DNA of 64,000 nucleotides, from the NCBI GenBank assembly GCA_016721005.1, contig JADKJM010000005.1, positions 496,001 through 560,000 of the forward strand, in the 5' to 3' direction. The notes below the pieces were generated by a model. It had not been told where the DNA came from, searched no databases, and saw only the letters and a program-made list of their open reading frames with translations. The position numbers were made by a program, and so were the translations under genes. This document shows, piece after piece, positions 33,470-40,937 of the stretch. Numbering within the stretch: the stretch's first letter is position 1; each line of letters starts with the position of its first letter. The DNA comes from Flavobacteriales bacterium. GTDB lineage: Bacteria > Bacteroidota > Bacteroidia > Flavobacteriales_F > PHOS-HE28.

Positions 33470-34591
33470 ATGAAATTCATCGTCTCCAGCACCTCGCTTC
33501 TCAAGCAATTGCAACTTCTGCAAGGCGTGCTCGCCAGCAGCAACACACTGCCGATCCTCGACAACTTCCTGTTCGAGATCGACGGCAAACAACTCACGGT
33601 GACCGCCAGCGACCTGGAGACCACCATCACGGCCACCATGCCGGTGGAAGCGAAGGACAAAGGCACCGTGGCGATCCCCGCGCGGATCCTGCTGGATACG
33701 TTGAAGGCCTTCCCGGAGCAGCCGCTCACTTTCAGCATCGACAACAAGCACCACGGCGTGGAGCTGAGCAGCGAGCAGGGCAAGTACAAGATGACCGGAT
33801 TCAACGGGGCTGAGTTCCCGAAGAGTCCGGTGTTGGAAGGTGCCACCACGCTCACCATGCCCGCTGGTACGCTCGCCAAAGCGATCAACAAGAGCCTCTT
33901 CGCCACCGGAAACGACGACCTCCGCCCGGTGATGAGCGGGATCTTCTTCGAGATGACCGAGGAGGATGTCCGCTTCGTAGCCACCGATGCCCACAAGCTG
34001 GTCCGTTACAAGCGCACCGATGTCCACGCGCCGAAGTCCGCGAGTTTCATCGTACCCAAGAAGCCGCTGACATTGCTGAAGAACACGCTCACCGGCAGCA
34101 ACTCCGAACTCTCCATCGAGTTCAACGAGAACAACGCCGCGTTCCGCTTCGACAACACCGTGTTGGTGTGCCGCCTGATCGATGGCAAGTACCCGAACTA
34201 CGAGGCCGTGATCCCGAAGACGAACCCGAACAAGCTCACCATCGACCGGATCACGTTCCTGAGCACGATCCGCCGGGTGAGCATCTTCGCGAATAAGACC
34301 ACGCACCAAGTGCGGTTGCACATCAATGGCAGCCAGCTCACGGTGAGCGCTGAGGACCTTGATTTCGCCAATGAGGCCAACGAGAAGTTGACGTGCAACT
34401 ACGATGGTGAGGAAATGACCATCGGCTTCAACTCTCGCTTCCTCATGGACATGCTGAGCAACCTGGAGACCGAGCACGTGATCCTGGAGATGAGCGCCCC
34501 GAACCGCGCGGGCATCCTTCTACCCGGTGAAGCGGGCGAGGCCGGTGAGGACGTCCTCATGCTGGTGATGCCGGTGATGCTGAACAACTAG
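33470..34591 (+). CDS. dnaN: DNA polymerase III beta subunit (sliding clamp)
   Basis: 373 residues, full length. The clamp encircles DNA and tethers polymerase and repair partners. The N-terminus MKFIVSSTSLLKQLQLLQGVLASSNTLPIL and the clamp repeats are typical: TVTASDLETTITATMP in domain 1, MSGIFFEMTEEDVRFVATDAHKLVRYK in domain 2, and the C-terminal LMLVMPVML hydrophobic pocket end (patterns). gldG-dnaN proximity is a conserved arrangement in Flavobacteriales. It probably has its own promoter, with DnaA-like boxes upstream. Confidence 0.97.
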   Translation: MKFIVSSTSLLKQLQLLQGVLASSNTLPILDNFLFEIDGKQLTVTASDLETTITATMPVEAKDKGTVAIPARILLDTLKAFPEQPLTFSIDNKHHGVELSSEQGKYKMTGFNGAEFPKSPVLEGATTLTMPAGTLAKAINKSLFATGNDDLRPVMSGIFFEMTEEDVRFVATDAHKLVRYKRTDVHAPKSASFIVPKKPLTLLKNTLTGSNSELSIEFNENNAAFRFDNTVLVCRLIDGKYPNYEAVIPKTNPNKLTIDRITFLSTIRRVSIFANKTTHQVRLHINGSQLTVSAEDLDFANEANEKLTCNYDGEEMTIGFNSRFLMDMLSNLETEHVILEMSAPNRAGILLPGEAGEAGEDVLMLVMPVMLNN

Positions 34592-34594
34592 CTC

Positions 34595-34760
34595 AAGGGG
34601 CAAGAGCAGGGGCAGGGGCAAGCGATCTTCCAGAAGGTGATCGCTGATTGCCTTTGCATGAAGCCACGCTCGATACCTGCGTAGACGAATTATTTGCCCC
34701 TGCGCCTGCCTCCTGCTCCTGCGCTCTCACTTGCTCCTGCTCCTGCCAACTGCTCCTCTC
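34595..34760. repeat. GGGGCA-type inverted-repeat element between dnaN and META gene
   Basis: Left arm: CAAGGGGCAAGAGCAGGGG, CAGGGGCAAGCGATC, then CTTCCAGAAGGTGATCG. Right arm from 34693: TTTGCCCCTGCGCCTGCC, TCCTGCTCCTGCGCTCTC, ACTTGCTCCTGCTCCTGCC. Closest in core sequence to the copy at 33203 (GATCTTC(T/C)AGAAGGTGA). Confidence 0.8.
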
Positions 34761-34822
34761 CCATCCCCTCGCAGTTGCATTCGGCAGGGAACTTGGTTAC
34801 TTCGCCCTACATCCCAACGACC

Positions 34823-35239
34823 ATGAAGAACTTCACCATCGCTTTGCTGTTGCTTGCCACCTTGAGCGCGAACAAGTGTGCCGATAAGAATGGCGCCGCT
34901 GGCATGACCAATATCGCGGACCAGAAGTGGATCTTCCAAACGCTGAACGGTGAACGATTGAACCTTCCCGATGGTACCGAAGCGCCATGGTTGAAGATGG
35001 TCGGCGATCAGTTGCAAGGCTTCGGCGGTTGCAACGCGCTGATGGGTTCGGTGAAGTTGGACGGCTCGAACGTGAGCTTCCCCGGCCTTGGCAGCACAAA
35101 GAAATTCTGTGAAGGCGTTCAGCCCACGGAGAACGCGATCAAGGGTGCGCTCGGGCAGGTGCAGAGCTTCAAGATGGATGGTGGCGTGCTGAGGCTGCTC
35201 GGAAGCGCGGGAGAAGTGGCGACGTTGCGTGCGGAGTAA
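34823..35239 (+). CDS. META-domain (HslJ-like) secreted protein
   Basis: 138 residues from MKNFTIALLLLATLSANKCA, a signal peptide. The META pattern reads KWIFQTLNGERLNLPDGTEAPWLKMVGDQLQGFGGCNALMGSVKLDGSNVSFPGLGSTKKFC with the conserved GxxGCN motif, then LRLLGSAGEVATLRAE as the last strand (patterns only). HslJ-type META proteins contribute to heat or novobiocin resistance in E. coli, mechanism unclear. A diverged 33-residue copy of its own 3' end lies 860 bases downstream, beyond an inserted toxin-antitoxin module. Confidence 0.9.
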   Translation: MKNFTIALLLLATLSANKCADKNGAAGMTNIADQKWIFQTLNGERLNLPDGTEAPWLKMVGDQLQGFGGCNALMGSVKLDGSNVSFPGLGSTKKFCEGVQPTENAIKGALGQVQSFKMDGGVLRLLGSAGEVATLRAE

Positions 35240-35256
35240 AGCACCGTCCTCTCATC

Positions 35257-35652
35257 TCATTTCGTCCAGTCGGCTAAGTCGATCCCATCAAGCCGCTCGA
35301 AGTGCTTCGTGTTGTTGGTCACCAAGGTCAACTTGTGGTATACAGCCGTAGCTCCGATGAGCAGGTCGAAGTCGGCGATCATGGTTCCCGTCCTAGCTAA
35401 CCGCGCCTTTTCCGAGGCGAAGACATCAAGGACGTCTCCGATCGGAAGGACATGGACCCCGGTCAAGAAGCGATCCAGAGCCAATGCGTTCTCAGCGCGC
35501 CTGTCGCTCTTTGCAACACCATATTTCAATTCCGCCAAGGGCACTTCGGATATGAGCATTTCGTCCTTTGCATGGGACTTCGTCCGCTCTGAAACGAGAG
35601 GAATTCCTTTCATCAGGAAGATACAGATGTTCGTGTCGAGCAGGAAAGCCAT
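35257..35652 (-). CDS. PIN-domain ribonuclease toxin, VapC type
   Basis: 131 residues with the complete PIN signature: MAFLLDTNICIFLMKG (first Asp), ISEVPLAELKYGVAKS (Glu), MIADFDLLIGATAVYHKLTLVTNN (Asp pair) and TKHFERLDGIDLADW at the end (patterns only). VapC-family toxins cleave tRNA or rRNA. Its ATG shares one base with the stop of the upstream antitoxin gene (TGATG). The module lies between a META gene and a META remnant, inserted on the opposite strand. Confidence 0.93.
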   Translation of the reverse strand: MAFLLDTNICIFLMKGIPLVSERTKSHAKDEMLISEVPLAELKYGVAKSDRRAENALALDRFLTGVHVLPIGDVLDVFASEKARLARTGTMIADFDLLIGATAVYHKLTLVTNNTKHFERLDGIDLADWTK

Positions 35653-35924
35653 CAGAACGGTTCACGATCGGGATTGATCGTTCGCGCGTTCCGGATCGAA
35701 GCCGCCAGCTCTTCAGCCGTACCGTCACCCTCCCACGCGCCGAAGGAGGACCAGAACGTGGCCAGCCTGCTTTGATGTTGCTCTTCCTCCTCACCTTGAT
35801 CCGCCTTTTGGCGCAGGCTACCCTCCAGAATGCGGATGATCGCACGCTTGGTGGACGCGCTCAATCCGAGCAATCTCTGCACCGCACCGTTCACCCATGG
35901 CTCTTTGAAACTGAAGGCTTTCAC
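35652..35924 (-). CDS. Antitoxin partner of the VapC-type toxin
   Basis: About 90 residues if translation starts at the GTG at 35924 (VKAFSFKEPWVNGAVQRLLG); an ATG-led extension to 36035 would read through the META remnant and is less likely. The N-terminal half (NGAVQRLLGLSASTKRAIIRILEGSLRQ) is helical and may bind DNA; the middle is acidic (GEEEEQHQ) and the C-terminus has TFWSSFGAWEGDGTAEELAASIR (patterns only), the typical toxin-wrapping WxxFGxWxG segment of Bacteroidota antitoxins that pair with VapC. No clear operator seen. Confidence 0.78.
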   Translation of the reverse strand: MKAFSFKEPWVNGAVQRLLGLSASTKRAIIRILEGSLRQKADQGEEEEQHQSRLATFWSSFGAWEGDGTAEELAASIRNARTINPDREPF

Positions 35925-36000
35925 GCAGCCAAGATAATTCAGCCTTGCTTGCCGTCCGCTTGTCGCCCATGGCACATCGTCAACCCAGTAGATCCGGATG

Positions 36001-36102
36001 ATCAAATACGCTCTAGCCCAAGTGCAGAGCTTCAAGATGGATGATGGGGTGCTGAGGCTGCTAGGTAGCGCTGGCGAATTGGCGACGTTGCGAGCGGAGT
36101 GA
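36001..36102 (+). pseudogene. 3' remnant of a second META-domain gene
   Basis: Positions 36001-36102 encode IKYALAQVQSFKMDDGVLRL and LGSAGELATLRAE then stop, matching the last 33 residues of the META gene at 34823 (IKGALGQVQSFKMDGGVLRL, LGSAGEVATLRAE) with four substitutions. Most DNA differences are at third codon positions. The frame is closed by a TAG at 35989. The remnant is thus the surviving end of a tandem paralogue. Confidence 0.9.
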
Positions 36103-36108
36103 ACGCCG

Positions 36109-37332
36109 TCAGGTCATCATCGCTTCCACCACTTCCTCCGGATCCTTCACCCCTTCCACGAACTCGCTCACCTTCAGCATCACGCTATCCAGCAGCGTAT
36201 CCGGGCAACTGGCTCCGCTGGTAAGGATGATGGTGAGCGGCCGCTTGGCAGGAAGCCAGTTGTCGGTAGTGCGCAATTCATGCGCCGGGTAATCGAAGTG
36301 CTGGATCGCATCCGCTGAGAGGATCTCGCTTTCGTCCTTGATGAAGAAGGTCGGAAAGCGCTGCTCCAACAATTCCACCAGATGGCTGGTGTTGCTGCTG
36401 TTGTACCCGCCGACCACCAGTGCGAGATCCGCATCGGCCTTCAGCAATTCGTTCGTGGCGTCCTGGTTGTCGTTGGTGGCGTAGCACAACGTATCGCGCG
36501 TGTCGGCGAAGTGCGCTTTCAGTTCGTCCTCTCCGTGCTTCTTCACCATCACCTGCTTCAAGTGATCGGCAATGGCCTGCGTTTCTGCAGCGAGCATGGT
36601 GGTCTGGTTCACCACGCCGATCCGAACAAGGTCCTTCGCAGGGTCGAAGCCGGGTGTGCATCGCTCGCCGAAGCGTTCCGCGAAGAGTTCGATCGGTAGC
36701 TCACCCAGAATGATGCGCCCGAGCTCCTGCGCTTCGGCCATGTCCTTCACGATCACCGCCGGTGCGGCTTGCGCCGTGTGGCTGAACGTGGCGCGCGTTT
36801 CCTCGTGCGCGGCCTTTCCGTGGATCACCACGGTGTAATCCTTCGCGCCGAGTTGTGCGCTGCGGTTCCACACCTTCTCCACGAACGGGCAGGTGGTGTT
36901 GTACTTCAACGGATCCACGCCGATCGCCTTCAATTTCGCCTCGGTCTCCAAGGTGGTGCCGAAGGCCGGAATGATCACGATGTCGTCCGCACCCACCTCG
37001 CTCCAATCGATGAGCGTCTTCCCATGTGTGTCCTGGATGAAGCGCATACCGCGCGCGGTGAGGTCATCGTTCACGGCCGGGTTGTGGATCATCTGACTGA
37101 GCAGGTAGATCCGCTTGCCGGGGTTCTCCTCCAAGGCCCTGTAGCTGATCTCGATCGCGTTCTCCACACCATAGCAGAAGCCGAAGTGCCGCGCGAAGAG
37201 GAAACGGATCGCACCCAGATCGAGCAGCGTGGGACTCAGGTCCTTCTTCTTCGGATCCTGCGTCTTCCGAAAAGCCTTGAGCCGACCGATGAGGTTGCTG
37301 CGGTAGTGGGCGGGGATGGTGAAGGAGCGCAC
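36109..37332 (-). CDS. ispH: 4-hydroxy-3-methylbut-2-enyl diphosphate reductase
   Basis: 407 residues from a GTG at 37332 (MRSFTIPAHYRSNLIGRL in translation), the usual N-terminus of the long Bacteroidota form. IspH is the last enzyme of the MEP isoprenoid pathway and carries a 4Fe-4S cluster. The three cluster cysteines are in ARHFGFCYGVENAIE, NTTCPFVEKVW and TSGASCPDTLLD. Other motifs: HNPAVNDDL, THGKTLIDW (His region), VIHGKAAHEETRATFSH and VVGGYNSSNTSHLVEL. It is longer than E. coli IspH (about 316 residues), as known for cyanobacterial, plant and Bacteroidota types. Confidence 0.96.
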   Translation of the reverse strand: MRSFTIPAHYRSNLIGRLKAFRKTQDPKKKDLSPTLLDLGAIRFLFARHFGFCYGVENAIEISYRALEENPGKRIYLLSQMIHNPAVNDDLTARGMRFIQDTHGKTLIDWSEVGADDIVIIPAFGTTLETEAKLKAIGVDPLKYNTTCPFVEKVWNRSAQLGAKDYTVVIHGKAAHEETRATFSHTAQAAPAVIVKDMAEAQELGRIILGELPIELFAERFGERCTPGFDPAKDLVRIGVVNQTTMLAAETQAIADHLKQVMVKKHGEDELKAHFADTRDTLCYATNDNQDATNELLKADADLALVVGGYNSSNTSHLVELLEQRFPTFFIKDESEILSADAIQHFDYPAHELRTTDNWLPAKRPLTIILTSGASCPDTLLDSVMLKVSEFVEGVKDPEEVVEAMMT

Positions 37333-37413
37333 GATCGAACAGGATGCCTGCAAAAGTAGGCGGCCTTGGATCCCGATCCGGCAACACGCCCTCCGCGTTG
37401 AACCCCGCGCATC

Positions 37414-37423
37414 CTACCTTGCG
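37414..37423 (+). promoter_or_regulatory. Putative -7 element for the cytochrome-YceI cluster
   Basis: CTACCTTGCG, about 56 bases before the ATG at 37479; fits the window's TA(C/T)CTT pattern. Confidence 0.35.
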
Positions 37424-37478
37424 ATGCGCCTTCGTGTTCCGAATGATCCGACCGTCCTTTCCAACTTCCATGCTCCGG

Positions 37479-37865
37479 ATGGAACGAGGTGCTCGGAACA
37501 TCCGGACCACGCGCCTGCTGCTCGTGCTCTTCGCCGCTACGCTGCTGCTCGCGCCAGGCTGCTATTACGACAATGAACAGGCGTTGTACCCCGATTCCTT
37601 TTGCGACACTACGATGGTCACGTGGAGTTTGGCGGTACAACCGATCATTCAAGGCGAGTGTGCCATACCTGATTGTCATGTACCCGGTATTCAGGCCCCT
37701 GACCTGTCCTCATACATCGGGGTGAAGACGGCTGCTGACAATGGCAGTATGCGCGGCGTGGTGGTGAATGGGGATCCGATCATCATGCCCCCGACGGGCA
37801 GATTGCCGAAGTGCAGGCAAGAAACCATACGCGCGTGGCTTGACGCGGGAGCGCCCGACAATTGA
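37479..37865 (+). CDS. Small cytochrome c-like lipoprotein with a CX4CH motif
   Basis: 128 residues from MERGARNIRTTRLLLVLFAA; a start at 37470 is also possible. The signal sequence ends LLLAPGC, a lipobox. The mature domain has VQPIIQGECAIPDCHVPG, a CX4CH heme-binding variant found in short Bacteroidota c-type cytochromes, and the distal PPTGRLPKCRQETIRAWLDAGAPDN end, in which the usual Met ligand would be supplied by IIMPPTG. It probably carries electrons at the membrane. First gene of a tight four-gene run. Confidence 0.8.
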   Translation: MERGARNIRTTRLLLVLFAATLLLAPGCYYDNEQALYPDSFCDTTMVTWSLAVQPIIQGECAIPDCHVPGIQAPDLSSYIGVKTAADNGSMRGVVVNGDPIIMPPTGRLPKCRQETIRAWLDAGAPDN

Positions 37866-37870
37866 AGACC

Positions 37871-38302
37871 ATGCGAACAAGGATCGTTCTCATCGCCGGG
37901 GTGATCATCGCTCTGATCGGCGGCGCCTATGCTTGGAAAGAGTACAACCGCACGGCCAAGGATGCTGGTGCCATGCAAGAAGTTCTCACTGTGAGTGCTC
38001 ATGAACTACAGCGCGAATTCCGTGCGAATGAGCAAGCCGCGAACGCCAAATACGTCGGCACGACCGACCAGGCCATCAAGGTGAAGGGGATGATCCGCGC
38101 GATCGAGCCTGCGGAAGAGGGCCGAACGAATGTGTTGCTCGACTCCGGCGAAGAGAACTCCGCGGTGGTCTGTGAATTCAGCGCGGATGCGTTGCCGAAG
38201 TCGTGGGCCGCTGGCCAGAATGTTTTCCTGAAAGGCATTTGCACCGGTGTGAACGACCTGATCCCGGATGTGATCCTTGTGCGCTGTTCTGCGGTGGAAT
38301 GA
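37871..38302 (+). CDS. OB-fold (tRNA_anti-like) membrane-anchored protein
   Basis: 143 residues. N-terminal signal anchor (IVLIAGVIIALIGGAYAW), then an OB-fold domain of the tRNA_anti-like family: MQEVLTVSAHELQREFRANEQAANAKYVG, IKVKGMIRAIEP, VVCEFSADALPKSWAAGQNVFLKGICTG and DVILVRCSAVE (patterns only). The family is common in Bacteroidota, nearly always exported, with no proven ligand. It starts 5 bases after the cytochrome stop. Confidence 0.85.
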   Translation: MRTRIVLIAGVIIALIGGAYAWKEYNRTAKDAGAMQEVLTVSAHELQREFRANEQAANAKYVGTTDQAIKVKGMIRAIEPAEEGRTNVLLDSGEENSAVVCEFSADALPKSWAAGQNVFLKGICTGVNDLIPDVILVRCSAVE

Positions 38303-38341
38303 TCCTTGCGTTGCACCGCGCCGAACGAACCAATTGACCTC

Positions 38342-38893
38342 ATGAACCTTAGATCCAAATTCCTCCTGTTGTTCCTGATCCCGCTGGCCCTTACGGCCCA
38401 GGACCGGTACATGACCCGCACGGGGCACGTCGAATTCCACTCCTCCACTCCTTTGGAGGACATCGATGCCGAGAACGACAAGGTGACCAGTGTGTGGGAT
38501 GCTGCATCAGGTGCTCTGGAATTCTCCATGCTGATCAAGGCCTTTGCCTTCGAAAAGGCGTTGATGCAGGAGCACTTCAACGAGGACTACATGGAGAGCA
38601 CCACTTTCCCGAAGGCTACTTTCAAAGGCAAGCTTTCAGGTATCGGTGCCGATGAACTCGCGAAAGCCGGCACCTACATCGTATCAGTGGTAGGAACGAT
38701 CACCCTGCACGGGGTGGAGAAACCGGTGAAGACCGAAGGAACCGTGACGGTGGATGCCCACGGAGCTATCCAAGCGACAAGTACCTTCCCCATCCGTCCG
38801 GAGGATCACGGCATCAGGATACCCGGCCTGGTGCGCACGAAGATCGCTGAGGCGATCGAGGTGAAGGTGCGTATGGATTACCGGAAGATGTAA
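38342..38893 (+). CDS. YceI-family periplasmic lipid-binding protein
   Basis: 183 residues from MNLRSKFLLLFLIPLALTAQ, a signal peptide. The lipocalin-like YceI pattern is clear: YMTRTGHVEFHSSTPLEDIDAENDKVTSVWDAASGALEFSM, MQEHFNEDYMESTTFPKATFKGKL, and VGTITLHGVEKPVKTEGTV (patterns). YceI proteins bind isoprenoid quinones or amphiphiles in a beta-barrel. It follows the OB-fold gene by 39 bases and precedes the DUF5777 barrel, suggesting a shared envelope function, possibly quinone or lipid handling with the cytochrome. Confidence 0.93.
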   Translation: MNLRSKFLLLFLIPLALTAQDRYMTRTGHVEFHSSTPLEDIDAENDKVTSVWDAASGALEFSMLIKAFAFEKALMQEHFNEDYMESTTFPKATFKGKLSGIGADELAKAGTYIVSVVGTITLHGVEKPVKTEGTVTVDAHGAIQATSTFPIRPEDHGIRIPGLVRTKIAEAIEVKVRMDYRKM

Positions 38894-38916
38894 GCAATGC
38901 ATACCTGCAATACCCC

Positions 38917-39825
38917 ATGAGACCATTCCTTCTCTTCGCTTTGGCAACTGTGGCCATGATCCATTCGGCACATGCCCAGGACGACCTGATCGGCCAGCTC
39001 GGCGAGGAGAAGTCCGCACCGGTTTACAGCACCGCCGCGTTCAAGACCACGCGCGTGATCAATGGGCACAGCTTGGAGAACACGGGGCACGGGGTACTGG
39101 ACTTCCGGATCAATCACCGCTTCGGGTTCATCAACGGCGGCGCACAGGAATTCTTCGGATTGGATGGTGCTACGGTGCGCTTGGGTTTTGATTACGGCGT
39201 GACCGACCGCCTGATGGTCGGGATCGGCCGCAGCGGCTTCCAGAAGACGGTGGATGGATTCGCGAAGTACAGGTTCTTGCAACAGTGCGATGCCGGTTGC
39301 TCCATGCCGGTCACGCTCGCCGTCGTCGCTGCCTCTTCCATGACGACCCTCCCAGCGAACCAAGTGCCGTGGTACAGCGAGGACCGCATGGACTACTTCA
39401 CCAACCGCCTCTCCTATGCCTTCACTGTCATTGTCGGTCGGAAGTTCAGTGATAAGTTCTCCTTTCAATTGAACCCTGGTGTGGTACACCGGAACCTGGT
39501 CGCCTCGTCCGCGGATGCGAATGATGTGATCCATATCAGCGGTGCGGGCAGGATGAAGCTGACCAAGCGTATTGCGCTGAATGCGGAATACTTCTATGTC
39601 CTTCGCGGCCAGTTGCCGGAGCATTACAAGAACTCCCTTTCCGTTGGATTCGACCTCGAAACCGGGGGGCATGTGTTCCAATTGCACTTCACGAACAGCA
39701 CCGGGATGTTCGAACGCGCTTACATCACCGAGACCGTGGGCGATTGGGCGAACGGCGATATCCACTTCGGTTTCAACATCTCACGCGTGTTCACTGTACA
39801 CACGCCGAAGCGGCCGAAGAGCTAG
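38917..39825 (+). CDS. DUF5777-family outer-membrane beta-barrel protein
   Basis: 302 residues. Signal peptide MRPFLLFALATVAMIHSAHAQ, then FKTTRVINGHSLENTGHGVLDFRINHRFGFINGG, the DUF5777 signature, and many amphipathic strands (VRLGFDYGVTDRLMVGIGRS, FTVIVGRKFSDKFSFQLNPG, HVFQLHFTNSTGMFERAYIT, DIHFGFNISRVF; patterns only). Likely an outer-membrane barrel that acts with the YceI and cytochrome proteins encoded just upstream. Its 3' end overlaps the convergent site-2 protease gene by 4 bases. Confidence 0.9.
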   Translation: MRPFLLFALATVAMIHSAHAQDDLIGQLGEEKSAPVYSTAAFKTTRVINGHSLENTGHGVLDFRINHRFGFINGGAQEFFGLDGATVRLGFDYGVTDRLMVGIGRSGFQKTVDGFAKYRFLQQCDAGCSMPVTLAVVAASSMTTLPANQVPWYSEDRMDYFTNRLSYAFTVIVGRKFSDKFSFQLNPGVVHRNLVASSADANDVIHISGAGRMKLTKRIALNAEYFYVLRGQLPEHYKNSLSVGFDLETGGHVFQLHFTNSTGMFERAYITETVGDWANGDIHFGFNISRVFTVHTPKRPKS

Positions 39826-40937
39826 GTGCGTTTCGAGGCTTCCATGGCTTTTCGAAGCCCAAGGACCTCCTGCACATTGGCGAGGTCGATCACGCCGACC
39901 AACCTGTCCTCCTCCATCACCGGAAGTAGAACATAGCTCTGCTCTGCCATGTGATCAGCAGCAACGCGGGCATTGTCCGTAGAGCGGACCATCGGCACGG
40001 AACGCGGTGGCAGCTCGGAGATCGGGCTGTCCATCCGACCTGCTTCCACAGCGGCCATCAACATCGTCCGATCCACCACCCCGTGCGGAACGGATCCATC
40101 CAACACAAGTGCGGCCGTATCACCTCCTGCCAGTAGGTCATCCACCGCCTGCCGCACCGTACTGCGGGCTTGGAGGGACCAGAAGCGCGTGCGCATGACC
40201 TGGGCCACGGTAACACCACGGAGCAATTCGATCCGTTGTACTTGGCGTGCCTCGGCCCCTGCGGCCATATACACGAACACGCCGATGAGCACCGTGAAGG
40301 GCTGGCCCGCCATGATCCCATAACCCGCAAAGAGGACCGCCAATATCCGACCAAGCGTGGTGGCGATGCGCGTTGCTTTCTCCCGACCCAAGCGCATGGC
40401 GAGCAAGGAGCGCAGCAGCCGCCCGCCATCCATGGGGAACGCCGGGATCAAGTTGAAGAGGAAGAGCCCGACGTTCACAGCGAATAGAAAGGCCAACATG
40501 GACGTCCAACCAGCACCGCCCAGGAGCAGATCGGTGACCAATGATGTGAGACCCAGGATGGCCATGACCACCAGCGCGATCACCGCGATCGCGACGTTCA
40601 CAAGCGGCCCGGCGAGGGTGATCCAGAATTCCTGCCGTGGTTCTTCGGGCATACGCTCCAAGCTGGCCACACCACCGATCGGGAGCAAGGTGATATCGCG
40701 CGTGCCTACGCCGTACCGTTTCGCTGTGAGTGCATGACCGAATTCATGCAGGACCACGCACATGAAGACGATGGCGACCATTACGAGTTCCGTACCGATC
40801 GCCGACCATGGCTGACCTTCGGATAGATCGGAGAAGATGATATAGGCCGGTAAAGCGAGGAAGGTCCAGTGCAAACGGACCTTGATCCCCTTGAATGTGA
40901 AGAGCGGCAACGAACCGCGCCCTAGGGCAGTTGCCAT
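39822..40937 (-). CDS. Site-2 protease family zinc metalloprotease with CBS domains
   Basis: 371 residues. Six or so membrane helices carry the metal motif VVLHEFGHALTAKRYGVG (HExxH) and the second ligand motif FNLIPAFPMDGGRLLRSLLA (NxxPxxxDGG). The C-terminal 120 residues are a CBS pair (VTVAQVMRTRFWSL, AALVLDGSVPHGVVDRTMLM, YVLLPVMEEDRLVGVIDL, patterns). This is the SpoIVFB-like/Rv-type S2P-CBS subgroup, in which nucleotide binding may regulate membrane proteolysis. The substrate is not identifiable. It shares one base with the upstream stress-protein gene. Confidence 0.94.
   Translation of the reverse strand: MATALGRGSLPLFTFKGIKVRLHWTFLALPAYIIFSDLSEGQPWSAIGTELVMVAIVFMCVVLHEFGHALTAKRYGVGTRDITLLPIGGVASLERMPEEPRQEFWITLAGPLVNVAIAVIALVVMAILGLTSLVTDLLLGGAGWTSMLAFLFAVNVGLFLFNLIPAFPMDGGRLLRSLLAMRLGREKATRIATTLGRILAVLFAGYGIMAGQPFTVLIGVFVYMAAGAEARQVQRIELLRGVTVAQVMRTRFWSLQARSTVRQAVDDLLAGGDTAALVLDGSVPHGVVDRTMLMAAVEAGRMDSPISELPPRSVPMVRSTDNARVAADHMAEQSYVLLPVMEEDRLVGVIDLANVQEVLGLRKAMEASKRT

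Noticed and set aside
33203..34760. Possible CRISPR-like array because of regular hexamer repeats
   Set aside because: Repeat units are six bases with no spacers and occur as inverted arms; no cas genes in the window.
36036..36102. META remnant as a target-site duplication of a transposon
   Set aside because: The two copies differ mostly at silent sites and extend 102 bases, far longer than transposon duplications, and no transposase is present.
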